23,618 nt of DNA from Alphaproteobacteria bacterium (GCA_004356215.1 SMXR01000041.1:1-23618), one strand, 5' to 3'; counted from the stretch's first letter, positions 1-6,300 are shown. Translations and numbers: made by a program. The notes: generated by a model from the letters alone, not told the origin.

Positions 1-392
1 AAGAAGCCAAGGTTGAAGAAGCTCCTAAAGAAGAGGCCAAAGCCGAGGACGTGCCTAAGAAAGAAGCCAAGGCTGAAGAAGCTCCTGCCAAGGAAGCCAA
101 GACTAAGGACGTTCCCAAGGATGAAGCCAAAACTGAGGAAGCCCCCAAGGAAGAAGCCAAGGCTGAGGACGCTCCCAAGGAAGAAGCCAAAACCGAAGAA
201 GCCCCCAAGGAAGAAGCTAAGGCTGAGGACGCACCCAAGGAGGAAGCCAAGGCTGAAGAAACTCCTGCCAAGGAAGCAAAGACCAAGGACACTCCTAAGG
301 AAGAAGCCCCGAAAAAGAAAGCCAAGGCTGAGGACACGCCTAAAAAAGAGGCTACTACTAAAACGCCTGCCAAAGAAAAGAAGGAAGGCTAA
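1..392 (+). CDS. rpsP: C-terminal end of probable 30S ribosomal protein S16 with Lys/Glu/Ala repeat tail (5' partial)
   Basis: The frame is open from the left edge (first whole codon at base 3) to TAA at 390-392 and encodes about 129 residues of low-complexity sequence. The tail is built from decapeptides of the form EAKAEDAPKE / EAKTEEAPKE, followed by a looser end (ATTKTPAKEKKEG). No folded domain is visible in the part present. The identification is from position: rpsP sits directly before rimM-trmD-rplS in most Proteobacteria, and alphaproteobacterial S16 proteins often carry an Ala/Lys/Glu-rich extension after a core of about 80 residues. The tail mixes K and E almost evenly, so it would be a highly charged, probably disordered polyampholyte or an extended helix. 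An internal ATG at 51 is not a credible start because the frame is already open upstream. The S16 core lies outside the window, so another protein with such a tail cannot be excluded. Confidence 0.62.
   Translation, partial: EAKVEEAPKEEAKAEDVPKKEAKAEEAPAKEAKTKDVPKDEAKTEEAPKEEAKAEDAPKEEAKTEEAPKEEAKAEDAPKEEAKAEETPAKEAKTKDTPKEEAPKKKAKAEDTPKKEATTKTPAKEKKEG
3..302 (+). repeat. 30-bp in-frame tandem repeat, ten copies
   Basis: Ten consecutive 30-base units, each coding for a decapeptide beginning EAK, run from base 3 to about 302. Units alternate between an EE(A/T)P form and a (E/K)D(A/V/T)P form, so there is also a 60-base period. Units 2-4 resemble units 8-10 (…AED.PK., …AEE.PAK, …TKD.PK.), suggesting an older duplication with a 180-base period. 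The copies differ mainly by synonymous or conservative changes. Degenerate remains continue to about 360. The unit count was made by eye from the translation. Confidence 0.85.
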
Positions 393-405
393 GGCCTCTT
401 TAAAA

Positions 406-975
406 ATGTCGGCCCAAAAGAATATGCCCAATGCAATGTCTGAACCCCAAGGTTTGGTTTGCGTTGGGCAATTTTCTGACAGCTATGGGGTAAGGGGCGA
501 TATTCGTTTGAAAACCTTTACCGAAACCCCGGCGGCCCTAAAGAAATTCAAGGTGTTTTTTTTAGGCACCGAATTAAAACCCCTGCATATTACATTTGTT
601 AAACCGATAAAATCCGAATTTGTGGTCTCTGTTGCGGGCATAGAAACGCCCGAAGCCGCCAAGGCCTTAAAGGGGACAAAGGTTTTTGTATCCCGCGATG
701 AATTAGCGCCGCTAACCGGCCCAGATGAATATTACCACGCAGATTTGGTTGGGCTTGCAGTGAAAACCAAAAGTGGAGATAGGCTTGGCCAAGTTTCCGG
801 TCTCTATGATTTTGGTGCTGGCGAAATTATCGAGATAATTCTTGATAGTCCCAAAAAGGGCGTGGGTAAAAACCTTCTGGTTCCCTTCCGCGGCGATGTT
901 GTCGGGGACATTAATATTGAAAAAGGCACGATGGTGATTGACCCAACCGGTTGGCTGGAAGAGGAAAACAAATGA
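406..975 (+). CDS. rimM: 16S rRNA processing / 30S maturation factor RimM
   Basis: RimM binds ribosomal protein S19 and helps mature the 3' domain of the 30S subunit. With the ATG at 406 the product has 189 residues, normal for the family. Residues about 16-95 form the RimM N-terminal domain (VCVGQFSDSYGVRGDIRLKT), and about 106-185 the PRC-barrel domain (YYHADLVGLAV, then GEIIEI, ending in LLVPF and VIDPTGWLEE). The reading frame stays open back to the window edge, but upstream of 406 it is only a shadow of the repeat in the preceding gene and reads as Lys/Arg/Pro/Leu nonsense, so those codons are not part of RimM. A TAAGG at 390-394 lies 11 bases before 406. In-frame ATGs at 424 and 436 are alternatives; 436 (MSEPQG) would give 179 residues. 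The gene starts 13 bases after the probable rpsP stop and overlaps trmD by four bases. Confidence 0.93.
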   Translation: MSAQKNMPNAMSEPQGLVCVGQFSDSYGVRGDIRLKTFTETPAALKKFKVFFLGTELKPLHITFVKPIKSEFVVSVAGIETPEAAKALKGTKVFVSRDELAPLTGPDEYYHADLVGLAVKTKSGDRLGQVSGLYDFGAGEIIEIILDSPKKGVGKNLLVPFRGDVVGDINIEKGTMVIDPTGWLEEENK

Positions 976-1688
976 GTTTTTCAGCCCATGTTCTAACGCT
1001 TTTCCCGGACATGTTTCCAGGCCCCTTGGGTTCTTCGCTGGCCGGCAAGGCCTTGGAGAAAGGCCTATGGGCGCTGGATGTTATCGACATTCGTGATTTC
1101 GCTGAAGATAAACACCGGACCGTTGATGACACCCCGGCAGGCGGTGGGCCTGGGATGGTGATGCGGGCAGACGTTTTGGGCCGGGCAATCGATCACACCC
1201 GATCTAAGACAAGTTCCACCGCCCCGGTTTTTTACCTGTCCCCCAGGGGTAAGGTTTTTGACCAGGAAATGGCCGTCCGATTCGCCAAACTGGAAACTCT
1301 GATCCTGATTTGCGGGCGTTTTGAAGGGGTTGATGAACGGGTTCTTGAGAGCCGTGAAATTGAAGAGATAAGTATCGGCGATTTCATTCTCTCAGGCGGG
1401 GAACCTGCGGCTTTGGTGGTTCTGGATAGTGTTATCAGGCTTCTTCCCGGCGTGATGGGGGATACTGCTTCGATGGCGGAAGAAAGTTTTAATGCTGGAC
1501 TTTTGGAGTATCCGCAGTATACACGACCACAAGTTTGGGAAGACCAGGAAATTCCCGAAGTTTTGACGTCAGGCCACCACGAAAAAATCAAGGCCTGGAA
1601 ACTTGAAATGTCAGAAAATCTGACCAGGCAACGGCGCCCGGATTTATGGAAAAAATACGTTGCTGGAATTAAAAACAAAAAAGGTTAA
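972..1688 (+). CDS. trmD: tRNA (guanine-N1-)-methyltransferase TrmD
   Basis: TrmD uses S-adenosylmethionine to methylate G37 at N1 in tRNAs reading CNN/GNN codons, preventing +1 frameshifts; it is usually essential. The 238-residue product shows the SPOUT trefoil-knot motifs: FYLSPRG (88-94), CGRFEGVDERV (114-124) and SIGDFILSGGEPAALVVLD (134-152). It also has GGGPGMVMR (57-65) and LLEYPQYTRP (177-186), typical of TrmD. The ATG at 972 overlaps the rimM stop as ATGA, and GAGG at 961-964 is a well-spaced ribosome binding site, so translation is probably coupled to rimM. A longer frame from 951 exists but would bury the start inside rimM and add residues unlike the family. Confidence 0.97.
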   Translation: MSFSAHVLTLFPDMFPGPLGSSLAGKALEKGLWALDVIDIRDFAEDKHRTVDDTPAGGGPGMVMRADVLGRAIDHTRSKTSSTAPVFYLSPRGKVFDQEMAVRFAKLETLILICGRFEGVDERVLESREIEEISIGDFILSGGEPAALVVLDSVIRLLPGVMGDTASMAEESFNAGLLEYPQYTRPQVWEDQEIPEVLTSGHHEKIKAWKLEMSENLTRQRRPDLWKKYVAGIKNKKG

Positions 1689-1691
1689 GTC

Positions 1692-2195
1692 ATGAGCACA
1701 ATTGAAAAATTCGAAAAAGAACAGATTGCCAAGCTTACAGAAGGCAAGGATATCCCAAAATTTTCGTCAGGGGATACTCTTCGCGTTGATGTAAAGGTCA
1801 AGGAAGGCGGCCGCGAGCGAATTCAGGCGTTTGAAGGTGTTTGCATTGCCAAAAAATCCAGGGGAATCAATTCCAGCTTCACCGTCCGCAAGCTATCCTA
1901 TGGTGAGGGCGTGGAGCGCGTTTTCCCGTTATATTCCCCAATCATTGACAAAATTACGGTTCTTCGCCGCGGCAAGGTAAGGCGGGCCAAGCTTTATTAT
2001 CTCAGGGGCCGCACAGGTAAAGCCGCCCGTATCGCAGAAAAACAGGATCTGTCACGGATCAAGGGCAAGAAAAAGGCCGGGCCGGCAAAAGAAGCTGCGC
2101 CTAAGGTAGAAAAAAAGGCCGCTCCTGAAAGCAAAGTTAAAGCCAAAACAAAGAAAAAAGCAGCGCCCAAGAAAGCCGCAGCCAAAAAAGACTAA
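1692..2195 (+). CDS. rplS: 50S ribosomal protein L19 with lysine-rich C-terminal extension
   Basis: L19 lies at the 30S-50S interface. Residues 1-117 match the family core: IEKFEKEQI, FSSGDTLRVDVKVKEGGRER, QAFEGVCIAKKSRGINSSFT, FPLYSPIIDKITVLRRGKVR and AKLYYLRGRTGKAARI. L19 normally ends near residue 115-120. Here about 50 more residues follow, almost only K, A, P, E and V, with about 18 lysines; this tail is probably disordered and may contact rRNA. The gene starts three bases after trmD, with AGG at 1682-1684 as a modest ribosome binding site, and is the last gene of this operon before a hairpin terminator. The tail resembles the charged tail at the start of the operon in amino-acid style but is basic rather than mixed. 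Confidence 0.97.
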   Translation: MSTIEKFEKEQIAKLTEGKDIPKFSSGDTLRVDVKVKEGGRERIQAFEGVCIAKKSRGINSSFTVRKLSYGEGVERVFPLYSPIIDKITVLRRGKVRRAKLYYLRGRTGKAARIAEKQDLSRIKGKKKAGPAKEAAPKVEKKAAPESKVKAKTKKKAAPKKAAAKKD

Positions 2196-2210
2196 ATTCT
2201 TAAAGTTGCC

Positions 2211-2255
2211 AAAATTCCGTGTGACTGTTTTTGGCAGGCACGCGGAGTTTTTATA
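2211..2255 (+). terminator. Rho-independent terminator after rplS
   Basis: AAAATTCCGTGTG (2211-2223) can pair with CACGCGGAGTTTT (2239-2251) as a stem of about 13 base pairs including two G-U pairs, followed by a T/A-rich run (TTTTATATATA overlaps the stem end). It begins 15 bases after the rplS stop. A competing hairpin, GCCAAAA (2208-2214) with TTTTGGC (2229-2235), uses some of the same bases. Pairing was worked out by eye; stability was not calculated. Confidence 0.6.
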
Positions 2256-2259
2256 TATA
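2231..2259 (+). promoter_or_regulatory. Candidate sigma-70-type promoter for asd
   Basis: TTGGCA at 2231-2236 (five of six to the -35 consensus) and TATATA at 2254-2259 (four of six to the -10) are separated by 17 bases. Transcription would begin near 2266, leaving a leader of about 12 bases before the asd ATG at 2278. The promoter overlaps the terminator of the preceding operon. The prediction is by motif only. Confidence 0.4.
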
Positions 2260-2277
2260 GGGTACTAAAATTTAGCC

Positions 2278-3294
2278 ATGAGAAAAAAAATCGCCATAAT
2301 CGGGGCTACAGGAAATGTTGGTCGGGAAATATTGAATATTTTAGTAGAGCGCCAGTTCCCGGTGGAAGAGGTTCAAGCGGTTGCTTCCAATAAATCAGCG
2401 GGCGAAGAAGTGAAATTCGGGAGCGGCGATCCTTTAAAAGTTCAGGCGCTTGAAGATTTTGATTTTACCGGCCAGGACATTGTCTTTTTTGCCGCTGGCA
2501 GCGAGGTCTCAAAAACCTATATCCCGAAAGCAACCGCAGCAGGCGCGGTGGTGATCGATAATTCCTCACTATTTCGCATGGATAAAAATGTCCCGTTGGT
2601 TGTCCCTGAAGTCAACAGCGGGGACCTCAAGGGCTATGCGGCGAAAAATATAATCGCCAACCCCAACTGTTCAGCGGCTCAACTGGCTGTTGCCCTAAAA
2701 CCCTTGCATGATGCCGCCGTAATTAAGCGCGTAATGGTGGCCACCTATCAGTCGGTTTCGGGCGCGGGCAATGCCGCGATGGATGAACTTTTCCAACAGA
2801 CCAAGTCAATTTTTGTCAGTGAAATGACACCAGGCAAGGTTTTCCCAAAACAAATTGCTTTCAATGTCATTCCCAAGATCGGGGATTTCGATGAGAGTGG
2901 AAACTCGGGCGAAGAAAATAAAATTGCCAACGAAATTGCTAAAATCCTCGATTCCAAAATCAAACTGACCGCCACATGCGTACGAGTTCCGGTTTTTATT
3001 GGCCACTGTGAAGCCGTCAATGTTGAATTTGAAAACCCGATAAGCGCCCCCGAGGCCAAGGAAATTTTAAAAACCTCCCCCGGTATTATCGTTAGCGATA
3101 GTGAGGGGATTGAAGATTTTATAACGCCGGTTGATTGCGTTGGTGACTATGCCACATTTGTCAGCCGTATCCGCCAGGACAAAACTGTAAAAAACGGCCT
3201 TAATTTCTGGGTGGTTAGTGACAACTTGCGTAAGGGTGCGGCCCTGAACGCAGTGCAAATTGCTGAAATTCTTATCAACAAGCACCTTAATTAA
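2278..3294 (+). CDS. asd: Aspartate-semialdehyde dehydrogenase
   Basis: Asd reduces aspartyl-phosphate to aspartate semialdehyde with NADPH, the branch-point step to lysine/diaminopimelate, threonine and methionine. The 338-residue protein has the Rossmann loop GATGNVG (9-15), the phosphate-binding NSSLFRMD (95-102), the catalytic cysteine C131 in NPNCSAAQ, QSVSGAG (158-164), and the substrate-binding R236 and catalytic H243 in RVPVFIGHCEAV. All key residues are present and the length is normal. It lies 82 bases after rplS, behind a terminator and a candidate promoter, so it is probably transcribed separately. No good Shine-Dalgarno sequence precedes the ATG; AGGG at 2259-2262 is too far away to be ideal. 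In many relatives leuCDB lies just before asd; here it does not. Confidence 0.97.
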   Translation: MRKKIAIIGATGNVGREILNILVERQFPVEEVQAVASNKSAGEEVKFGSGDPLKVQALEDFDFTGQDIVFFAAGSEVSKTYIPKATAAGAVVIDNSSLFRMDKNVPLVVPEVNSGDLKGYAAKNIIANPNCSAAQLAVALKPLHDAAVIKRVMVATYQSVSGAGNAAMDELFQQTKSIFVSEMTPGKVFPKQIAFNVIPKIGDFDESGNSGEENKIANEIAKILDSKIKLTATCVRVPVFIGHCEAVNVEFENPISAPEAKEILKTSPGIIVSDSEGIEDFITPVDCVGDYATFVSRIRQDKTVKNGLNFWVVSDNLRKGAALNAVQIAEILINKHLN

Positions 3295-3331
3295 ATCAGG
3301 GCATTCCTGCCGTTTCCCAAGCTGAACCTTC

Positions 3332-3404
3332 TTGACTCATTCCCTTACTTAATGCTCAATTCCTAAAGAGTTTTAAGGCGAGCGAGATTTTAAAAACAAG
3401 GAGA
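3332..3404 (+). promoter_or_regulatory. Leader of the M2 peptidase gene: weak promoter candidate and strong ribosome binding site
   Basis: The 115-base gap after asd holds a strong Shine-Dalgarno sequence AAGGAGA (3398-3404), five bases before the ATG at 3410, which fixes that start. Upstream, TTGACT (3332-3337) is a good -35, but the matching -10 at the right distance (CTCAAT, 3355-3360) is poor, so the promoter is uncertain. The -35 overlaps GACTC (3334-3338), a GANTC site of the kind methylated by CcrM in alphaproteobacteria. No convincing terminator for asd was seen. Confidence 0.35.
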
Positions 3405-3409
3405 CTATC

Positions 3410-5251
3410 ATGAATAACGTTGGAGCCGGCGTTGTCGGTCTGTTGCTGGGTGGCGCCGCTTACTGGGTTGTCGATAATGTTGCAAAGATGGAGCCCACCG
3501 TTGAACCCACCATGGTTTCAACCGCCGCCGATGAGGCCCGGGCTTTTGTTGCGGACGCGGAAGCCACCTTTGAGGAACTGGGCCCCTATGCCGGCCATGT
3601 TTTTTGGATTCAGGCTAATTTTTTTACACATGATTCTAACTGGCTGGTGGCAAAAGTGAGCGAAGAATTTACCACCCTTGGGGTCGAATTGGCCATAGAA
3701 GCCAGCCGTTATAATGATGTTGAATTGGATTTTGATACCCGCCGCAAGATAGACAGCCTGCGCCGCGGCCTCACACTTCCCGCCCCAAGCGATCCGGAGA
3801 AAACCAAGGAACTAGCCGCGATTACCACTGGATTGGGTGCGACCTATGCTGCAGGAAAGTATTGCCCTGCCGAAGGTGAATGTCTGGCTGATATCGATAT
3901 CATTCAAATCATGGCCAATTCCCGTGATGAAGCGGAGCTCAAGGACGTTTGGCAAGGCTGGCGCACAGTTTCCCCGCCAATGCGAGAGGACTATGTCCGT
4001 ATGGTGGAAATTGCCAACGAAGGCTCCCAGGAATTGGGGTTTGCGGATACCGGCGCGCTGTGGCGCGAAGGCTATGACATGCCAGCTGACGAATTTACCG
4101 CAGAAGCTGACAGGCTTTGGGGCCAGGTGGCACCCTTATATGAAAGCCTGCATTGTTATGTCCGCGATAAAATGATTGATCAATACGGAGAAGCTGCCCA
4201 GACCGACAGCGGGATGATTCCGGCGCACCTGTTGGGCAATATTTGGGCCCAGCAGTGGGGCAATATTTTCCCGCTGGTGGCAGAAGGCGATGCCGACCCC
4301 GGCTATGACCTGACCCAGTTGCTGGTTGATGCCGGTTATGATGAAATTCAAATGGTTAAAACCGGCGAGAATTTTTTCACTTCACTTGGATTTGAGCCAA
4401 TGCCGGAAACGTTTTGGGAGCGCTCACTTTTTACCAAACCTCAGGACAGAACCGTTCAATGTCACGCCAGTGCCTGGGATATTGATAGCACAGATTTCAG
4501 GATCAAGATGTGTATCGATATCACCGGAGAGGATTTCAATACAATTCACCATGAATTGGGCCATAATTTTTATCAACGTGCCTACAAAATCCAAACCCAG
4601 ATTTACCAGGGCGGCGCCCACGATGGCTTCCATGAAGCCATCGGTGATTTTATCGCGTTATCGATCACCCCCAATTACCTGGTGCAACTGGGGCTTTTGG
4701 ACGAAGAACCGGACGCGGCGGCGGATATCGGCCTCTTGCTTTCCCAAGCCTTGGACAAGATAGCTTTTTTGCCCTTCAGCCTGGTGGTTGATCAATGGCG
4801 CTGGAAGGTTTTCAGCGGTGAAGTTGCGCCGGAAAACTACAACGCCGCCTGGTGGGCCTTGCGCGAACAATACCAAGGGGTTACGCCCCCGGTAGAGCGC
4901 ACCGAAGCCAATTTTGATCCAGGCGCCAAATATCATATTCCCGGCAACACCCCTTATATGAGGTACTTCCTGGCGCACATTCTGCAGTTCCAGTTCCACA
5001 AAGCCGCCTGTGACATGGCGGGCTGGGAGGGACCGGTTCATCGCTGTTCAATTTACGGCAACCAGGAAGTTGGAACCCGATTAAATGCCATGCTTGAGAT
5101 GGGCCAAAGCCGTCCATGGCCAGATGCTCTGGAGGCGTTCACAGGGACCCGGCAAATGGACGGTTCTGCCATTTTGGCTTACTTTGAACCCCTAAAGGTT
5201 TGGCTGGATGCGAAAAACGCCGGAAAGGATTGCGGCTGGACCGTCTCTTAA
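3410..5251 (+). CDS. M2-family zinc metallopeptidase (angiotensin-converting-enzyme-like peptidyl-dipeptidase)
   Basis: M2 enzymes release C-terminal dipeptides from peptides. The 613-residue protein has the full active site: HELGH (381-385) with general base E382, third zinc ligand E409 in GFHEAIGDF, and the substrate-pocket segment HASAWD (352-357). K507, H509, Y516 and Y519 (in KYHIPGNTPYMRYF) keep the spacing of human testis ACE K511, H513, Y520 and Y523. R518 matches the chloride ligand R522, so chloride activation is plausible. Length is that of a single ACE domain. Residues about 5-21 are hydrophobic (VGAGVVGLLLGGAAYWV), probably an export signal or membrane anchor, although no K or R precedes them and no lipobox is seen; the enzyme likely acts outside the inner membrane. 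The next in-frame stop upstream (TAA, 3374) leaves no alternative ATG. It stands alone between a weak leader and a strong terminator, so it is probably monocistronic. Its physiological substrate cannot be told. Confidence 0.94.
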   Translation: MNNVGAGVVGLLLGGAAYWVVDNVAKMEPTVEPTMVSTAADEARAFVADAEATFEELGPYAGHVFWIQANFFTHDSNWLVAKVSEEFTTLGVELAIEASRYNDVELDFDTRRKIDSLRRGLTLPAPSDPEKTKELAAITTGLGATYAAGKYCPAEGECLADIDIIQIMANSRDEAELKDVWQGWRTVSPPMREDYVRMVEIANEGSQELGFADTGALWREGYDMPADEFTAEADRLWGQVAPLYESLHCYVRDKMIDQYGEAAQTDSGMIPAHLLGNIWAQQWGNIFPLVAEGDADPGYDLTQLLVDAGYDEIQMVKTGENFFTSLGFEPMPETFWERSLFTKPQDRTVQCHASAWDIDSTDFRIKMCIDITGEDFNTIHHELGHNFYQRAYKIQTQIYQGGAHDGFHEAIGDFIALSITPNYLVQLGLLDEEPDAAADIGLLLSQALDKIAFLPFSLVVDQWRWKVFSGEVAPENYNAAWWALREQYQGVTPPVERTEANFDPGAKYHIPGNTPYMRYFLAHILQFQFHKAACDMAGWEGPVHRCSIYGNQEVGTRLNAMLEMGQSRPWPDALEAFTGTRQMDGSAILAYFEPLKVWLDAKNAGKDCGWTVS

Positions 5252-5285
5252 GCCTTTTCTTTTTCAAGTTTTCTCTGCAAAATGT

Positions 5286-5315
5286 CCCTGTGCCACCATT
5301 GGCGCAGGGGTTTTT
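5286..5315 (+). terminator. Strong rho-independent terminator after the M2 peptidase
   Basis: CCCTGTGCC (5286-5294) pairs with GGCGCAGGG (5301-5309) in a nine-base-pair stem with one G-U pair and a six-base loop (ACCATT), followed by G and TTTTT (5311-5315). It lies 34 bases after the peptidase stop and ends only 17 bases before the start of the next gene. Confidence 0.85.
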
Positions 5316-5332
5316 GGTAAAAAGGATATTTC

Positions 5333-6211
5333 ATGGCCACGACAAAGTACCCGCTTAGAAGCGTTCTTTATGTCCCTGGCAATAACACCCGGGCCTTAAA
5401 CAAGGTATCCAGCCTTGCCGCCGATGCTTTTATCCTTGATCTTGAAGATGGTGTCGGGCCTGCCGGCAAAAGTGAGGCCCGGGACAATATAAAAAACTTT
5501 TTAAAATCCCGGCCGCAGGCCAACTATATCACGGTCCGGGTCAATGCCCTTGAAAGTGAATGGGTAACCGATGATCTTGACGCTTTTCTGGAAAATCCGC
5601 CTGATGCCATTGTTTTCCCGAAATTTGAAAGCGTTGAAGAGGTCAAGGCCGCAAATAATCTGCTAACAAAAGCGGGGTACGGCCAGGACACCCGGCTTTG
5701 GGGCATGATTGAAACCCCGCCGGGGGTTTTAAACAGTGGCCTGATTGGCGCCGTAGGTGGGCGACTTGAATGTCTTGTGGTGGGTACTTCTGATCTGGTG
5801 AAGGATTTGCATGCTAAACATACTATGACCCGGGAGCCTATTTTATTCAGCCTGTCCCTTGTTGTTCTGGTTGCCAGGGCGAATGGGTTGGCAGTCATTG
5901 ATGGCGTCCATCTGGATATTAACGATGAACGGGGGTTGAAATTGTCATGTCACCAAGGTGCTGATATGGGGTTTGACGGCAAAACGGTTATTCACCCTAG
6001 CCAGATTGCCGCTGCCAACGAAGCTTTTTCGCCATCCTTAAAAGACATTGCTGAGGCTGAAAAAATTACTGCCGCTTTTGAAGCGGCAACTAAAGACGGC
6101 AAGGGAGTGGTGCTGGTTGATGGTAAACTTGTCGAAGCCCTTCATATTGAAAATGCGAAACGTATTCTCGCTCTCGCTGAAATAATAAAAGATAAAATAG
6201 AATCACAGTAA
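5333..6211 (+). CDS. CoA ester lyase of the HpcH/HpaI (malyl-CoA lyase / citrate lyase beta) family
   Basis: Family members cleave or hydrolyse CoA thioesters such as malyl-CoA, beta-methylmalyl-CoA or citramalyl-CoA with Mg2+. The 292-residue TIM-barrel protein shows LRSVLYVPGNN (8-18), LDLEDGV (35-41), R69 in TVRV, metal ligands E127 (MIETPPGVLN) and D154 (VGTSDL), and the C-terminal GFDGKTVIHPSQI (213-225), shared with malyl-CoA lyases and malyl-CoA thioesterases. The ATG at 5333 follows AAAGGA (5320-5325). Sequence alone does not decide between malyl-CoA lyase and (3S)-malyl-CoA thioesterase, the two activities known in alphaproteobacteria using the ethylmalonyl-CoA pathway. It sits 89 bases upstream of sdhC, consistent with feeding glyoxylate, acetyl-CoA or malate into central metabolism. 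Its promoter must lie inside or before the upstream terminator. No gene symbol is given because the specificity is unresolved. Confidence 0.9.
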   Translation: MATTKYPLRSVLYVPGNNTRALNKVSSLAADAFILDLEDGVGPAGKSEARDNIKNFLKSRPQANYITVRVNALESEWVTDDLDAFLENPPDAIVFPKFESVEEVKAANNLLTKAGYGQDTRLWGMIETPPGVLNSGLIGAVGGRLECLVVGTSDLVKDLHAKHTMTREPILFSLSLVVLVARANGLAVIDGVHLDINDERGLKLSCHQGADMGFDGKTVIHPSQIAAANEAFSPSLKDIAEAEKITAAFEAATKDGKGVVLVDGKLVEALHIENAKRILALAEIIKDKIESQ

Positions 6212-6238
6212 TGTGCTTTTTGGTTGCCTAATATTGCC

Positions 6239-6267
6239 TTGCCCTTAGGGGTCTTAGAGGCTAATAG
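6239..6267 (+). promoter_or_regulatory. Weak promoter candidate for the sdh operon
   Basis: TTGCCC (6239-6244) and TAATAG (6262-6267) are 17 bases apart in the 89-base gap before sdhC. Both boxes match the consensus only partly (four and three of six), so this is tentative. The same gap carries a clear ribosome binding site GAGGGG (6292-6297) just before the ATG at 6301. No terminator for the CoA ester lyase was seen, so read-through into sdh is possible. Confidence 0.22.
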
Positions 6268-6300
6268 AACCTTAAGTTTAATTGCTTGCCCGAGGGGTAC

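Noticed and set aside
13..405. N-terminal extension of RimM (131 extra residues)
   Set aside because: It is the shifted-frame reading of the repeat in the preceding gene; the composition is unlike any RimM, and proper ATGs with family-typical starts lie at 406 and 436.
2196..2277. Lysine riboswitch before asd
   Set aside because: The region is far shorter than a lysine riboswitch and lacks its helices; only simple hairpins are seen.
3296..3315. Terminator after asd
   Set aside because: GGCA/TGCC is a four-base stem without a proper T run.
4136..5117. Reverse-strand frames within the M2 peptidase gene
   Set aside because: They are shadows of the intact forward gene, with no recognisable motifs or ribosome binding sites.
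6286..6300. TTG start for sdhC
   Set aside because: It would overlap the GAGGGG ribosome binding site of the ATG at 6301, and SdhC proteins typically begin just before SRPLSPHL.
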